From Bretschneidera sinensis (lineage: Eukaryota > Streptophyta > Magnoliopsida > Brassicales > Akaniaceae): a stretch of DNA of 64,000 nt. The stretch lies in assembly GCA_023935145.1 (NCBI GenBank), contig CM043700.1, positions 1,744,001 to 1,808,000 on the forward strand, given 5' to 3'. The notes beneath the pieces were generated by a model. It was given only the letters and a program-made list of their open reading frames with translations, made no database searches and was not told the DNA's origin. Below, piece after piece: positions 1-9,462 of the stretch (position 1 is its first letter; every line of letters begins with the position of its first letter). A program made the position numbers and the translations under genes.

Positions 1-1360
1 ATGTATAAATTTTTAGATCAATGAATCATTGAATGAATATCACATCTTAATTAAAAAAAAATCAATTACTAGAGAGGATCTTGATGCTAACTCAATTAGA
101 TTATACGTAAATATATATGATCAATTTATTTTTTTGATAATTTACTCATCTTATTTGTTGGATATAAAGCGTAGCTTACGAAATTTTTTTTATTCAGTAT
201 TCTCGTATCTTGACATTTAAAAATTAAAAAAAATTATTAATTAAAAATTAACTATTTAAATTTTTAATTTTATAATGCTTAATATTTTTTATTCCATAAA
301 TAATAGTATTCATTTTTTATATTCAAATTAACATGTTTTATCTTAATTATTAATTAAGTAAAAAAAGAGTTATAAATACCAAAAGTATGAAAATTTTGAA
401 TAAATACATGTACATAGTAACTTTTTTGATACATTGGACAAATACTTAATAAGTTCTTTCGGTAACAAATAACTGTATCAAGTTAGTGTATTGGGAGAGA
501 GAACTGCACTTGCAAACCTTAAACTCTTCGAGATGAAGAAAAATAATTGTAGGCAATTGGGTCCATAAGAGGTTCAATGTCCAATGCTTAAAAAATTACT
601 GGAGCAATAGTTTACTCTTTACCACAGTAGTTTTTAAGTATGACCATCAACCATCCAACTTAATAACTTTCTTATTTTAATATAGTCAAATCTTATATAA
701 TTAGTTGGAAACTTAGACTGGAAAGTCGGTTAACTGGGATTCCAATTAAAATTTAATATTTTAAACAGATATATCATGTAATTAACTAAGAAAATTCAAA
801 ATCTTTGGGAGAGCTTGGGCTCCCCTTATGCCCCCTCCCTCTAACCCTACTTATCGAAGATCGATTGCAATTTATAACAAATAGTTGGATAGAAAATTGC
901 ATCATTAATAACGTTGAAGTCATCACTCATCAATCTACCTTTGGTCAAATCTTACTTTGGTTCGTCACTGTAACACTTCTCGTACGCCAACCCTTTTTTT
1001 TCGGTTTTCAACCGCTTTCGTTTTCATTTTCTGACGACAACTGTCCAATACCACCCCTATAAGAAAACTAGAAATCATCATTTTGAGAACATGGCAGAGC
1101 TTCTTCCAAATCAACCATAGTCCATAGCAGATTAGTGCTCAGCTGAGCTTGGTTTATGGTTTAAGGTGATAAAATTTGAGATTGGTTGAAAGGACCACCA
1201 ATTAGCAGCGAAGTTAAATGTTATGTATTGGAGAAAACCGCAGGGGCAGAGGTTTATCCCAAGATTCACCCCCATCTTATCCCCATATTCACACGCAGCT
1301 TCTGGCACAAGTTACCATATAGTCACCTTTTTTACCAGTAGCATCATATAGAGTCGCTTT
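1..1360. other. AT-rich intergenic stretch, no gene seen
   Basis: I see no convincing coding exon, RNA gene or complete mobile element here. The sequence is dominated by A/T runs up to about 780 and becomes more balanced after that. Short open frames such as the one at 805-1062 start at a non-ATG codon and resemble no family I know. Confidence 0.5.
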
Positions 1361-1394
1361 AAACTGAGCTAAAATCAACCCGAAGAACACCAAG

Positions 1395-1484
1395 GTGGGC
1401 ATGCCTGAGTGGTTATCGGACATTACTAGAAATCATGTCGGCTTTGCACCTTCGTCTGTGCAGGTTCGAATCCCGCCACGCACG
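1395..1484 (+). pseudogene. tRNA-Ser(AGA)-like sequence, degenerate, copy 1
   Basis: A 90-nt tRNA-Ser-like sequence has an ACTAGAAAT anticodon-loop region (anticodon AGA), an extended variable region, and an intact B box GGTTCGAATCC. The A-box region (TGCCTGAGTGG) is close to the plant tRNA-Ser form. Pairing of the acceptor stem is poor (GTGGGCA against CACGCAC), and both the anticodon and T stems have a mismatch. It is therefore more likely a pseudogene or the head of a tRNA-derived SINE than a working tRNA. Confidence 0.6.
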
Positions 1485-2030
1485 TTAAATATTAAAAAAA
1501 TCAGCTCAAAGCAAATCAGCCATTAAATTTGGAAATCTCTACTAATTCAAGTAAATGAACATTCCTCCAACTCTGGTGAAACAATGCACGTTTAACATAT
1601 AGTAGAATTTACAAATTAGTTAGTTCACTCCGAAAACAAACACTGGACTTTACCATCTGGGCACAAGTGTTTGCCATAGTCAGTCTACATTCAACAATCT
1701 GCTATGCATATAAATGAATGGGAGTGGAGCAGTATGACTAAAAATAATAAATCAAAGACAGCATGATAAGTAATGCATAAAGTAAGCGCATTGTTCACAG
1801 CGCCCCCCCCCCCCCCCCCCAAAAAAAAAAAAAACTGAAGGCAAGCCAGAGGAGCAGTGATCAAAAACCATTAAACAAAGGCATAATGATCAGGATATGC
1901 AGAAAGTAAAGTGAACGACATATTGTTCTGAGACAAAAGAAAAACTTTAGCCAAGCCATACAAAGCTCTCACATTCAACAATTTCAAACATAACTCAAAC
2001 TGAGCTAAAATCAACCCGAAGAACACCAAG

Positions 2031-2120
2031 GTGGGCATGTCGGAGTGGTTATCGGACATTACTAGAAATCATGTCGGCTTTGCACCTTCGTCTATGCAGG
2101 TTCGAATCCCGCCACACACG
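2031..2120 (+). pseudogene. tRNA-Ser(AGA)-like sequence, degenerate, copy 2
   Basis: This is the duplicate of the tRNA-Ser-like sequence 636 bases upstream, carried by the tandem duplication. The A-box region here is TGTCGGAGTGG, closer to the plant tRNA-Ser form than copy 1. The B box GGTTCGAATCC is intact. The 3' acceptor strand (CACACAC) pairs even less well with GTGGGCA. It is probably non-functional, though internal promoter function for polymerase III cannot be excluded. Confidence 0.6.
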
Positions 2121-2754
2121 TTAAATATTAAAAAAATCAGCTCAAAGCAAATCAGCCGTGAAATTTGGAAATCTCTACTAAATCAAGTAAATGAACATTC
2201 CTCCAACTCTGGTGAAACAATGCATGTTTAACATATAGTAGAATTTACAAATTAGTTAGTTCACTCCGAAAACAAACACTGGAATTTACCATCTGGGCAC
2301 AAGTGTTTGCCATAGTCAGTCTACATTCAACAATCTGCCATGCATATAAATGAATGGGAGTGGAGCAGTATGACTAAAAATAATAAATCAAAGACAGCAT
2401 GATAAGTAATGCATAAAGTAAAGTGCATTGTTCACAGCCCCCCCCCCACCCAAAAAAAAGAAAAAAAACAAAAACTGAAGGCAAGCCAGAGGAGCAGTGA
2501 CCAAAAACCATTAAACAAAGGCATAATGATCAGGATATGCAGAAAGTAAAGTGAACGACATATTGTTCTGAGACAAAAGAAAAACTTTAGCCAAGCCATA
2601 CAAAGCTCTCACATTCAACAATTTCAAACATAACTCAAACCGTTCCTCAATTATTGCAACAATGAGATTCGCTCCCTAATACATAAATGTTTACTCCAAG
2701 TTCTCCATATAGAAATTCAAAATGGCTACAAGAAAAAAAAGGAGTTCATTTATC

Positions 2755-4591
2755 TCATTCTTCCGATTGCCTTTGCCCCAAAACTGGAATGTCTTCGTAC
2801 CGTTTCTGCAGTTCAACAAGATGATCACAATCCCATCAGAAGAAATACCAGTTTTACAATCCATCAGCAATTAATCATGGCAGTCAAAGGTCAAAAGATT
2901 CAGTAATCTTCAATTGATCGATTTTCGTGAAGTGCCTCGTTAGGCTACTAGTGCAGAAACAGTTGACAGAATCATTTGACTTAGTTTTTTGGTTGGAGGG
3001 GTTTTCATATTGGGGGATGAACCCCAATGTGGCCAGGGTTACGAACCTGGAATCAACTTCCCCACAAGGGGGATATATGACCACTGGGCTAATGGCTCCA
3101 GGTCGTATGAATTGACTTCTAATTGGGCAAACAACGTCGCTTAAACTTTATAGGACTTCAGTAAACTTCTAAGATATCAATCGATCTGCCCATTTAATTT
3201 TGATCTCTCAGAGGTCTTACAAGTTCAACACTAAATAAAGCCACTTGTGTTGCACTGAAGATCATGGACTGACACCCAACATATGCATACAACATATAAA
3301 CTAAGGACCAAAAGAACCACAACACTGACAATATGCACGTGTTTAGTTCTCCACAGTTTTTTTTTTTTTTTTGGGGAGGGGGGGAATACTCCCTACACGA
3401 GTCATAAATTGCAAACGGTTGCATAGGTGCTCTGGGTTTCAGTGGAAACAGAAAATATGTTTCATCTAAAACTAAATATAAATTCTAAATATTCCAACAT
3501 AGAAGTCATCAAGGAAAATATTAAATACATCACTGACATTTCTCCACAAAGCTAATTCCACTGTCCATAAGTTAGGAGAGTGGACACCATTCACTACCAA
3601 TAGTAACTGTTTAAGCGAACTCATTACCAAGCAAACTATTCCCAGTTAGAGAATCATTATTTGATTATATAAAAAACAAATAAACTTCAGTGAATCAATG
3701 TAAAAAAAAGTTCACACTTTATATTCTATATAACCTGAGCACATATAAGTTGTCTATCTCACAAGAATACAAGACGAACAACAAAACGGGTGTTGTTTGT
3801 ATATGTGGACAAGGGTGCAAATTAAGTGCAAGCAAAAGAAAAAAATCAAGCAGTAAATGTCATACCCCAACATTGTTGTATTCCCAGAGCTTATGAACAC
3901 CATAATCCACGGCCTGCAACCATAACATTATGTATCATAAGAACCTCTATATGCATACTAGTCTTAGAAAGTAAAAAATAATAAACAAGATTGAAAATAT
4001 GATCAAATATAAGGTATAAACATCTTCCTAACTAAACATCATTATAAACTTATAATCCATATCCTCCAGCACTTTCAGAATCCAAATACCATGATCACAG
4101 GAATAATTAATTATTCTTTCCAAGAACATTTCAATCGCAGCAAGCGGACACGACTTCTTTCAAAACATTTATCCAGTTCTATATTTCAGCTCCTATAAAA
4201 AAGGAACTATAAACCTCGTATTCCATTTAGTAGCATCACGCAAAATTTCGGCTATTGATTAATTGTACTGAGCTTCAAATATTTTGAATTCTGATCTCGG
4301 TACATCTACAAGCTAATTTCAGCTTGGTCCGATTCAAAAACATTTTCAATTTCTTTTCTTTTCGTCAGATTTCTCATCAACCAGACACAAACATAGTCAA
4401 AAGAGAAGATTAAACACATAAAAAAATGAGAGATCTAAAATTAATAAAAAAATAATAATAATAATCCTTACCCGTTCACCGACGAAAGCGCCGGCTATGA
4501 TGAAGGTGACGTAGACCGAATTACGGCGCATGATCACTCTGTAAAGACCTTCAAGGAGGCCTCCTTGGCTCCTTCGAGCTGCGTAATTCAT
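2755..4591 (-). CDS. QCR9: Cytochrome b-c1 complex subunit 9 (QCR9), mitochondrial
   Basis: This is a small single-span inner-membrane subunit of respiratory complex III (ubiquinol-cytochrome c reductase), which helps hold the Rieske/cytochrome c1 part of the complex. Three coding exons splice in phase 0: 4472-4591, 3866-3913 and 2755-2805, giving 72 residues, the usual plant length. Exon 1 begins MNYAARRS and carries the hallmark RRNSVYVTFIIAGAFVGER, including the hydrophobic span at about residues 24-40. Exon 2 encodes AVDYGVHKLWEYNNVG. Exon 3 encodes KRYEDIPVLGQRQSEE and then TGA. All introns are GT-AG (GTAAGG, GTATGA donors). I chose the ATG at 4591 because it sits in a CGCCATGA context and matches the family start; an upstream in-frame ATG would add 25 residues. 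Intron 2 contains a SINE-like insertion. A poly-G run lies about 190 bp upstream of the start. Confidence 0.93.
2983..3109 (-). mobile_element. SINE-like insertion in QCR9 intron 2
   Basis: Read on the minus strand, this stretch has an A-box-like TTAGCCCAGTGG (3081-3092) and a B-box-like GGTTCGTAACCC (3036-3047), spaced as in a tRNA-derived polymerase III promoter. It ends in an A-rich tail. It is flanked by near-identical 9-mers, ATTTGACTT (2974-2982) and AATTGACTT (3110-3118), which fit a target-site duplication. Both the element and the host gene read on the minus strand. Confidence 0.55.
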
Positions 4592-4781
4592 GGCGATTGA
4601 CTGAGGTATCTGATCTCTTGGTCTCTCCTTGTGATATGCGATTAGGGTTTGCAGAGACTTTTGCAAAGAGCAAATGCCAATTTGCTATTCGATTTCGCGA
4701 TGATAGTTTTTGATCTTTTCTGTGCAGTGATTTGCTTAAGCCGAATCGGACCGGGCCGAGCCAGTTAAGTCCTTTTTTTTT

Positions 4782-4804
4782 GTGGGGGGGGGGGGGGGGG
4801 GGGG
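4782..4804 (+). promoter_or_regulatory. Poly-G run upstream of QCR9
   Basis: A run of about 22 consecutive G, preceded by a T run, lies about 190 bp upstream of the QCR9 start codon; on the coding strand it is poly-C. A run of this length could form a G-quadruplex or displace nucleosomes. Its exact length may be a sequencing artefact. Regulatory function is inference. Confidence 0.35.
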
Positions 4805-5208
4805 TGTGAAAAAAACATTACATATTTATATGGAATGGATCAATAACTATCCTAACCGGTTTCAAAATTACAGGAGTTTACATGTTTAACTGATTAGAGT
4901 TATGCGTTTGCGTTACACGGATTTGATGTAAAATGCCTTTGAATATTATTTCATGCATGTGGTATTAATAATTTTGTAGTTGAAATAGATATTTGAAGAA
5001 TTTCTAGTTAATTTATCTTTATGACCGAAGACCAAGGCCAAAAAGGGAAAAGAAAAATCATTTACACGCACCAGTATATTCCTGACTTATCATAAAGAAC
5101 GCAATCTAGCTTTATAATCAAGTAACCAAAAGTGCCCTCATCCCTTCTTATTTCCAAATTTCGTACTTAATAAAAAGTGTTGTTCCAATTATCTATAACT
5201 AAGAATTA

Positions 5209-5244
<36 letters not shown>

Positions 5245-5440
5245 TATTTTTTTTTATTAAAACATTGGTATACAAATACAATGATACATTGATTTGATCA
5301 CAATATAAACACAAATTATTATCTTATCTCATAACCATCCACAATACTATCATCTTATTCACATGAAATAAGATAAATAACTATTATATAAAAAACAAAT
5401 AACTCACACATAACATGTTGAATAGGTAATTGTTAACACT
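4805..5440. other. Intergenic AT-rich stretch with a (TA)n microsatellite
   Basis: No gene is seen. A pure TA microsatellite occupies about 5212-5241. The rest is non-repetitive, A/T-rich sequence between the QCR9 promoter side and the RNase H fragment. Confidence 0.5.
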
Positions 5441-5460
5441 AATGGTGTTGCGTGTAGAAG

Positions 5461-5611
5461 TTTTGAAATTACCAAAGTTGGTGGCTTGATAAGAGAATAT
5501 ACGAGCAGATGGGTCTTGGGTTTTACAACTAACCTTGGTCACTGTTCTTACATTACAACTGAACTATATGCTTCATGTTATGGTCTCAGCCTTGCATGGG
5601 ATGAATGTATA
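5461..5611 (+). pseudogene. RNase H-like fragment of a LINE-type retrotransposon
   Basis: One frame here reads through KVGGLIREYTSRWVLGF, then a NLGHCS segment and ELYASCYGLSLAWDEC. This pattern (GGLIR, W..GF, EL.A...GL..AW) is the plant non-LTR retrotransposon RNase H domain (RVT_3 type). The reading stops abruptly at 5611, where a probable solo LTR begins. A second piece in the same sense after the LTR (about 6955-7010, containing PDGVLMDDCRKLL) looks like the continuation. It is a fragment only, with no catalytic capacity expected. Confidence 0.65.
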
Positions 5612-6880
5612 TGTTGAACCCATATTGATTTTAATAATGATAAAAACAAAATTATTAAGCTAATATTCTTTTTATCTATTTTCGCTCTAAGTTAAGGTGT
5701 GAGACACTCGCTCTAGAAGGTGCGCACGCACGTAAGACACGAGGCACACACTCTAGAAGGTGCGCGCACACATGGATATCCTTAGAGCCTTGGAGTTTAT
5801 TCGAAAAAGAAGCAAAATGAGAGGAATTTTGGTTTATTCAAGGTTAAGTCACTTATTAATCTCTCTATATGCTCTTAATTCAATTATGGCTCAAAAGTTA
5901 TTTTGAGCAAATGATTTTTTACAAGTATTTAAGTGAAAAAGTATTTTTGCATATGAGGTAGTCGACTACATAAAAAATGGCCAATCTTTAAAATTCGATA
6001 GAAATTTGAGGTAGTCAACTACCTTATAGGATAGTCGACTACCTCTTCGGAAAATTTGAATACCTTATATTTTTTTGAGGTAGTGGATTACCTCCTTATG
6101 ATAGTCAACTACTCCCTTTGAAAATTTAAATTTTGCCTTAGTTTTTAAAAGAGATAGTCGGCTACCTCCTTAGGATGGTCAATTATCTTGACAAAATAAC
6201 GACTAGTTTTCAAAAATTAAGACGCGAATCAATGCATTTAATACATCAAACGATCATATTATGTGTCTAATGGTTATAAGAAACAAGAACCATAAATACC
6301 CATCATCAATGAGCATTTAATTTCAATTAGAACATCTTTGAGCTCATCAATTGCAAAAATCATTTTCAAATCTTCAAATTGAGCCGTTCTTGTGCTAAAT
6401 GTGTTTGAGATAGAAATTTTCTTTTGTAATCATTCTTTGAGCTCTCTCTCGTTGTACCTCAATCAATCCTTTCATTCTTTTATTGTAAAAGAGTTGGTGC
6501 AACTCTTGGTAAGTTTTTATTTTTTTTATTTTTATTGTTTATGTGTTAAACACTTGTGAGGATTTTTTTAGTGATAGAAAATCTCTTGTAAAAGTTTAGG
6601 CAATACTTTGAAAGTTGCTTGGTATATTTTTTTAACGGAATACTGAAGTGAATTACGAAGAAGATCTCTTAAGAAATGGATCAAGCACAAATAGTGAATG
6701 ATCTACTATAAATCAAGTTGATAAGCTCTTCTCATTAACTCTCTTATTTTAAATAAGTTTAAATTTATCGTTTATTGTTTACTTGTTTTAATTTAGCTTT
6801 CTTGATTAACTTGTGTTTAATTTTTAATTAATTGTAAAAAAATTAAACTCAATTCAACTCTCTTGAGCTGCCTTAATGAG
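5612..6880 (+). mobile_element. Probable solo LTR splitting the RNase H fragment
   Basis: The stretch starts TGTTGAACCCATATTG, typical of long LTRs of SIRE-like Ty1/copia elements. It contains repeated near-palindromes of the type GAGGTAGTCGACTACCTC (about 5955-6190) and a later block with GTTGGTGCAACTCTTGG. It ends near an AACTCTCTTGAGCTGCC sequence around 6870-6880. No internal coding region follows, which suggests a solo LTR. RNase H-like coding sequence on both sides supports insertion into a LINE copy. I could not fix the 3' boundary or a clear target duplication. Confidence 0.45.
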
Positions 6881-6954
6881 TATTATCGAAATGTCACAAA
6901 ATAGTCGTTAATGTGTGCTTGCAAATGATAAACTTGATGGATGTAGTCTTTAAT

Positions 6955-7020
6955 CCCGATGGTGTCTTAATGGATGATTGTAGGAAACTCTTAACAAGCA
7001 AAAATATTTGGTTAGATCGG
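6955..7020 (+). pseudogene. Second RNase H-like piece beyond the solo LTR
   Basis: A short frame contains PDGVLMDDCRKLL, matching the segment of plant LINE RNase H domains in which a DDCR.LL helix follows the core. It has the same orientation as the piece at 5461-5611. The sequence then degenerates. Too short to be certain. Confidence 0.35.
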
Positions 7021-8410
7021 GTCTAAAATATTGTTTTTAGACCACTTCGAAATTTTACTGATAATTTTGAGAAATTATATTAGTAACATCAGTATAAGTG
7101 TTAAATCCAAAAAATAATATTACTAATAAAATTTTATAAAGTTTCGAATGATTTTAAAACCGATATAATAAAAAAATCCTTCCATAACAAAAAATTGAGA
7201 ATGTGCATTAATGTCGCCTCCATGAAGGGGATTTTTGTGCAAATTTCAGTGTCAAAGCCACGCTCTCCTCCTCCTATGATGGCTTCACCTTACTTGCAGA
7301 GCCTCATCCACCTATTTAGCACTTCTTCTTGGCTAACTCGATAGAGATGTCTTTTACTCGTGGGCTTAAATGCCCTAGCTGCTTTATTTGCTTTATGATT
7401 TTTCTTGTTTTTTTGGTTTATTCTTTCTTACCCAAAAACGCAACATATTGCTGGTTTCACGACAACTTTTGTCAAGGAAATCAACGACAAATGGATGGAA
7501 ACTGAATATTACATAAAATTGGAAACGTTTGGGGCTAAATTGATGGGCTTTACACTTTAGAGAATAAACCAAAACTTGAGGGAAAAATATAATTAAATTT
7601 ATAATAATACTGTAAATGAGAATAAGATTAGTGTATTACCACTTTGCATAATATTGTTTTTTTTGACATATTAAACCTTATGATTTTAAAAAGTGTCATA
7701 TAAGTAGATGTGACAATTACTTATTAATAGCCCAATCACTCCGACTTGACTCTCATCTTAAAGCATCACAATCTTTCATCTTTTTGATACAATATCTTCG
7801 TCGTGTGATTATCAAGATTTGATCATATCTTTGAGCATTACAATCTCTTCTATTTTTGGCACATCGTCTACATTATGTTGGTTTACACTCGTTAGTCCAT
7901 CATTTAAAATCATTGATCAAATTGTCGAGAGGTTTCTTTTTCATTTTCATTCAATAAAACAAAATGATCTCATACCCAAACTTTTTTTTTTAGAATCACT
8001 CACCCTTAAAGCAGAAACAAGTTCAAGTGGGTTTTCTGTAGTAGGTGGTTTTTTTGATGTTGATGGTTATTGGGCAAGTAGAGTGCAAGAAAGACTTGGA
8101 GTCGTAATAAGATTGTTGCTTGGACCTTTAGTTATAGTTTTAGTGTTATCTCTTGTGAACTCCATTTAGTAAGAAAAAAAAACATAAATAAGCAAATAAA
8201 CAAAAACCCTATGTTTACAAAATATGATAGAAAAGTTTTCTGTGCACTGATATATGGATTTTGGAGTTTGTTGTCATCCAACAATTTCAGAAGAAACACG
8301 TTCTTTCCCACGAAATTGTCAAAAGGCAATAACAAAACTGGCACAGATTCTTAGAATAAATTATATTAATTGGTGCAAATGGAATCAACAAATCATTTCC
8401 TTACTTACAA
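7021..8410. other. Intergenic stretch, no gene identified
   Basis: I find no recognised domain on either strand. An open frame of 116 codons at 7819-8169 starts at a non-ATG codon, matches nothing I know and is probably chance. A/T runs are frequent. Confidence 0.45.
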
Positions 8411-8715
8411 TCATCAAAATTCTTCTCCAATTAAAAAAATATCGAGAGATTTTGATACACTATCTTCAGAAAAATCTAACAAGAACATTAGAATTAGTGG
8501 AATATGAATAAAATACTGAATTTTTGCAATGCTTATTACGATACGACACGCTGGTTAAAAAATTAACACTTACGATCATCCAAATTCCTCTTCAATTCAA
8601 AACAAAATCAAGAGATATTTTGATGCTCTCTTTGTAGGAAAATCCAACTAAAACAATAGAATTAACGGAATAGAAATGAAGTACTGAATTTCTTGCAATA
8701 TCCATTACAATACAC
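8411..8715. repeat. Imperfect tandem duplication, period ~165 bp
   Basis: Two diverged direct copies, about 8411-8540 and 8576-8715, share the order TCATCAAAATTC, then CGAGAGATTTTGAT, then AGAATTA.. GGAATA and finally ACTGAATTT. They differ at many positions, so the duplication is old. Confidence 0.6.
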
Positions 8716-8859
8716 AACATGTTGTAAAAGTTCTTGAAGATCACTTTCATTTTTCATCATTTTCTAATGAAACAAATAGAAATAGAATATTCTATTGATG
8801 AGAAAAAAGAAATTGAAAAACATAAAATAGTGGTTGAAAAACAAAAGAATTTGAAGGAG

Positions 8860-9070
8860 GGTTAGTGTTTTACTGTTGCGTTGAAGAGGTCATTCGAGAT
8901 AGCAGTTGACGACGAAACATAGATTCACACCGAATTTCTCAACTCTGATTTGCGATTTCAATAGCCTTAACACATTCGTCTAAGCCTGCAATGCCACAAT
9001 CTTTATTTTGTTGTCGCCACGAGAGGCATCCACATGAATCATTGTTTTGATACCAATTGACACAACTCTA
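8860..9070 (-). mobile_element. Possible remnant of an LTR retrotransposon (PBS-like site)
   Basis: On the minus strand the sequence reads TTGGTATCAAAACAATG. This resembles the initiator-Met tRNA primer-binding site plus the leader that follows the 5' LTR in many plant retrotransposons. No coding domain is preserved downstream of it on that strand, and I could not delimit an LTR. It is a weak call. Confidence 0.3.
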
Positions 9071-9462
9071 GCATTCTATCATTAAGAAATTAAGCAAGAA
9101 AAAGCTTGATATTTTTATTGCTTGAATTCTTAAGCGAAAAGACTGTTACATTTTTACAGATTTTCAAAATCAATTACGAAAAAAACTATTAATAAAATAA
9201 CATTAATCCCTGCTTAAACTGGTGGCAATTAAAATAGAAAACATGCATAAATAAAGAAAGAAGGAACGTACCATTACCTTGACACGAGTACGCCACGCTC
9301 CTCAGCCGAAATTGACCTCACCGATTCTCGTCTGACTTTCAACATTGTACCAATAAGAGAAACCTAAAGCAAACGACTACTCCTTACTCTTCTTAGCTCT
9401 ATCAGTTCCATAAAAATATAGATCCAATCCATAGTAGAGCGGAGCTCTTTGCAATTCGCGCC

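Larger units (their letters stand above)
1361..2640. repeat. Tandem duplication of a ~640-bp segment
   Basis: Copy 1 is about 1361-1996 and copy 2 about 1997-2640, in direct orientation. Both begin AACTGAGCTAAAATC and end in the same TAACTCAAAC sequence. By eye they differ at only a few positions. The largest difference is a homopolymer: copy 1 has a long C run followed by an A run (about 1801-1834), and copy 2 has a shorter, interrupted C run (about 2439-2450). Each copy holds one tRNA-Ser-like sequence. The pair lies just downstream of the QCR9 stop codon and, from the low divergence, looks recent. Confidence 0.88.

Noticed and set aside
805..1062. Plus-strand 85-codon open frame
   Set aside because: It starts at TTG, matches nothing known and has no supporting context.
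1395..1484. A functional tRNA-Ser gene
   Set aside because: The acceptor stem pairs at only about four of seven positions, and the anticodon and T stems have mismatches.
7819..8169. 116-codon plus-strand open frame
   Set aside because: It starts at a non-ATG codon, has hydrophobic low-complexity ends, no domain and no neighbouring exon signals.
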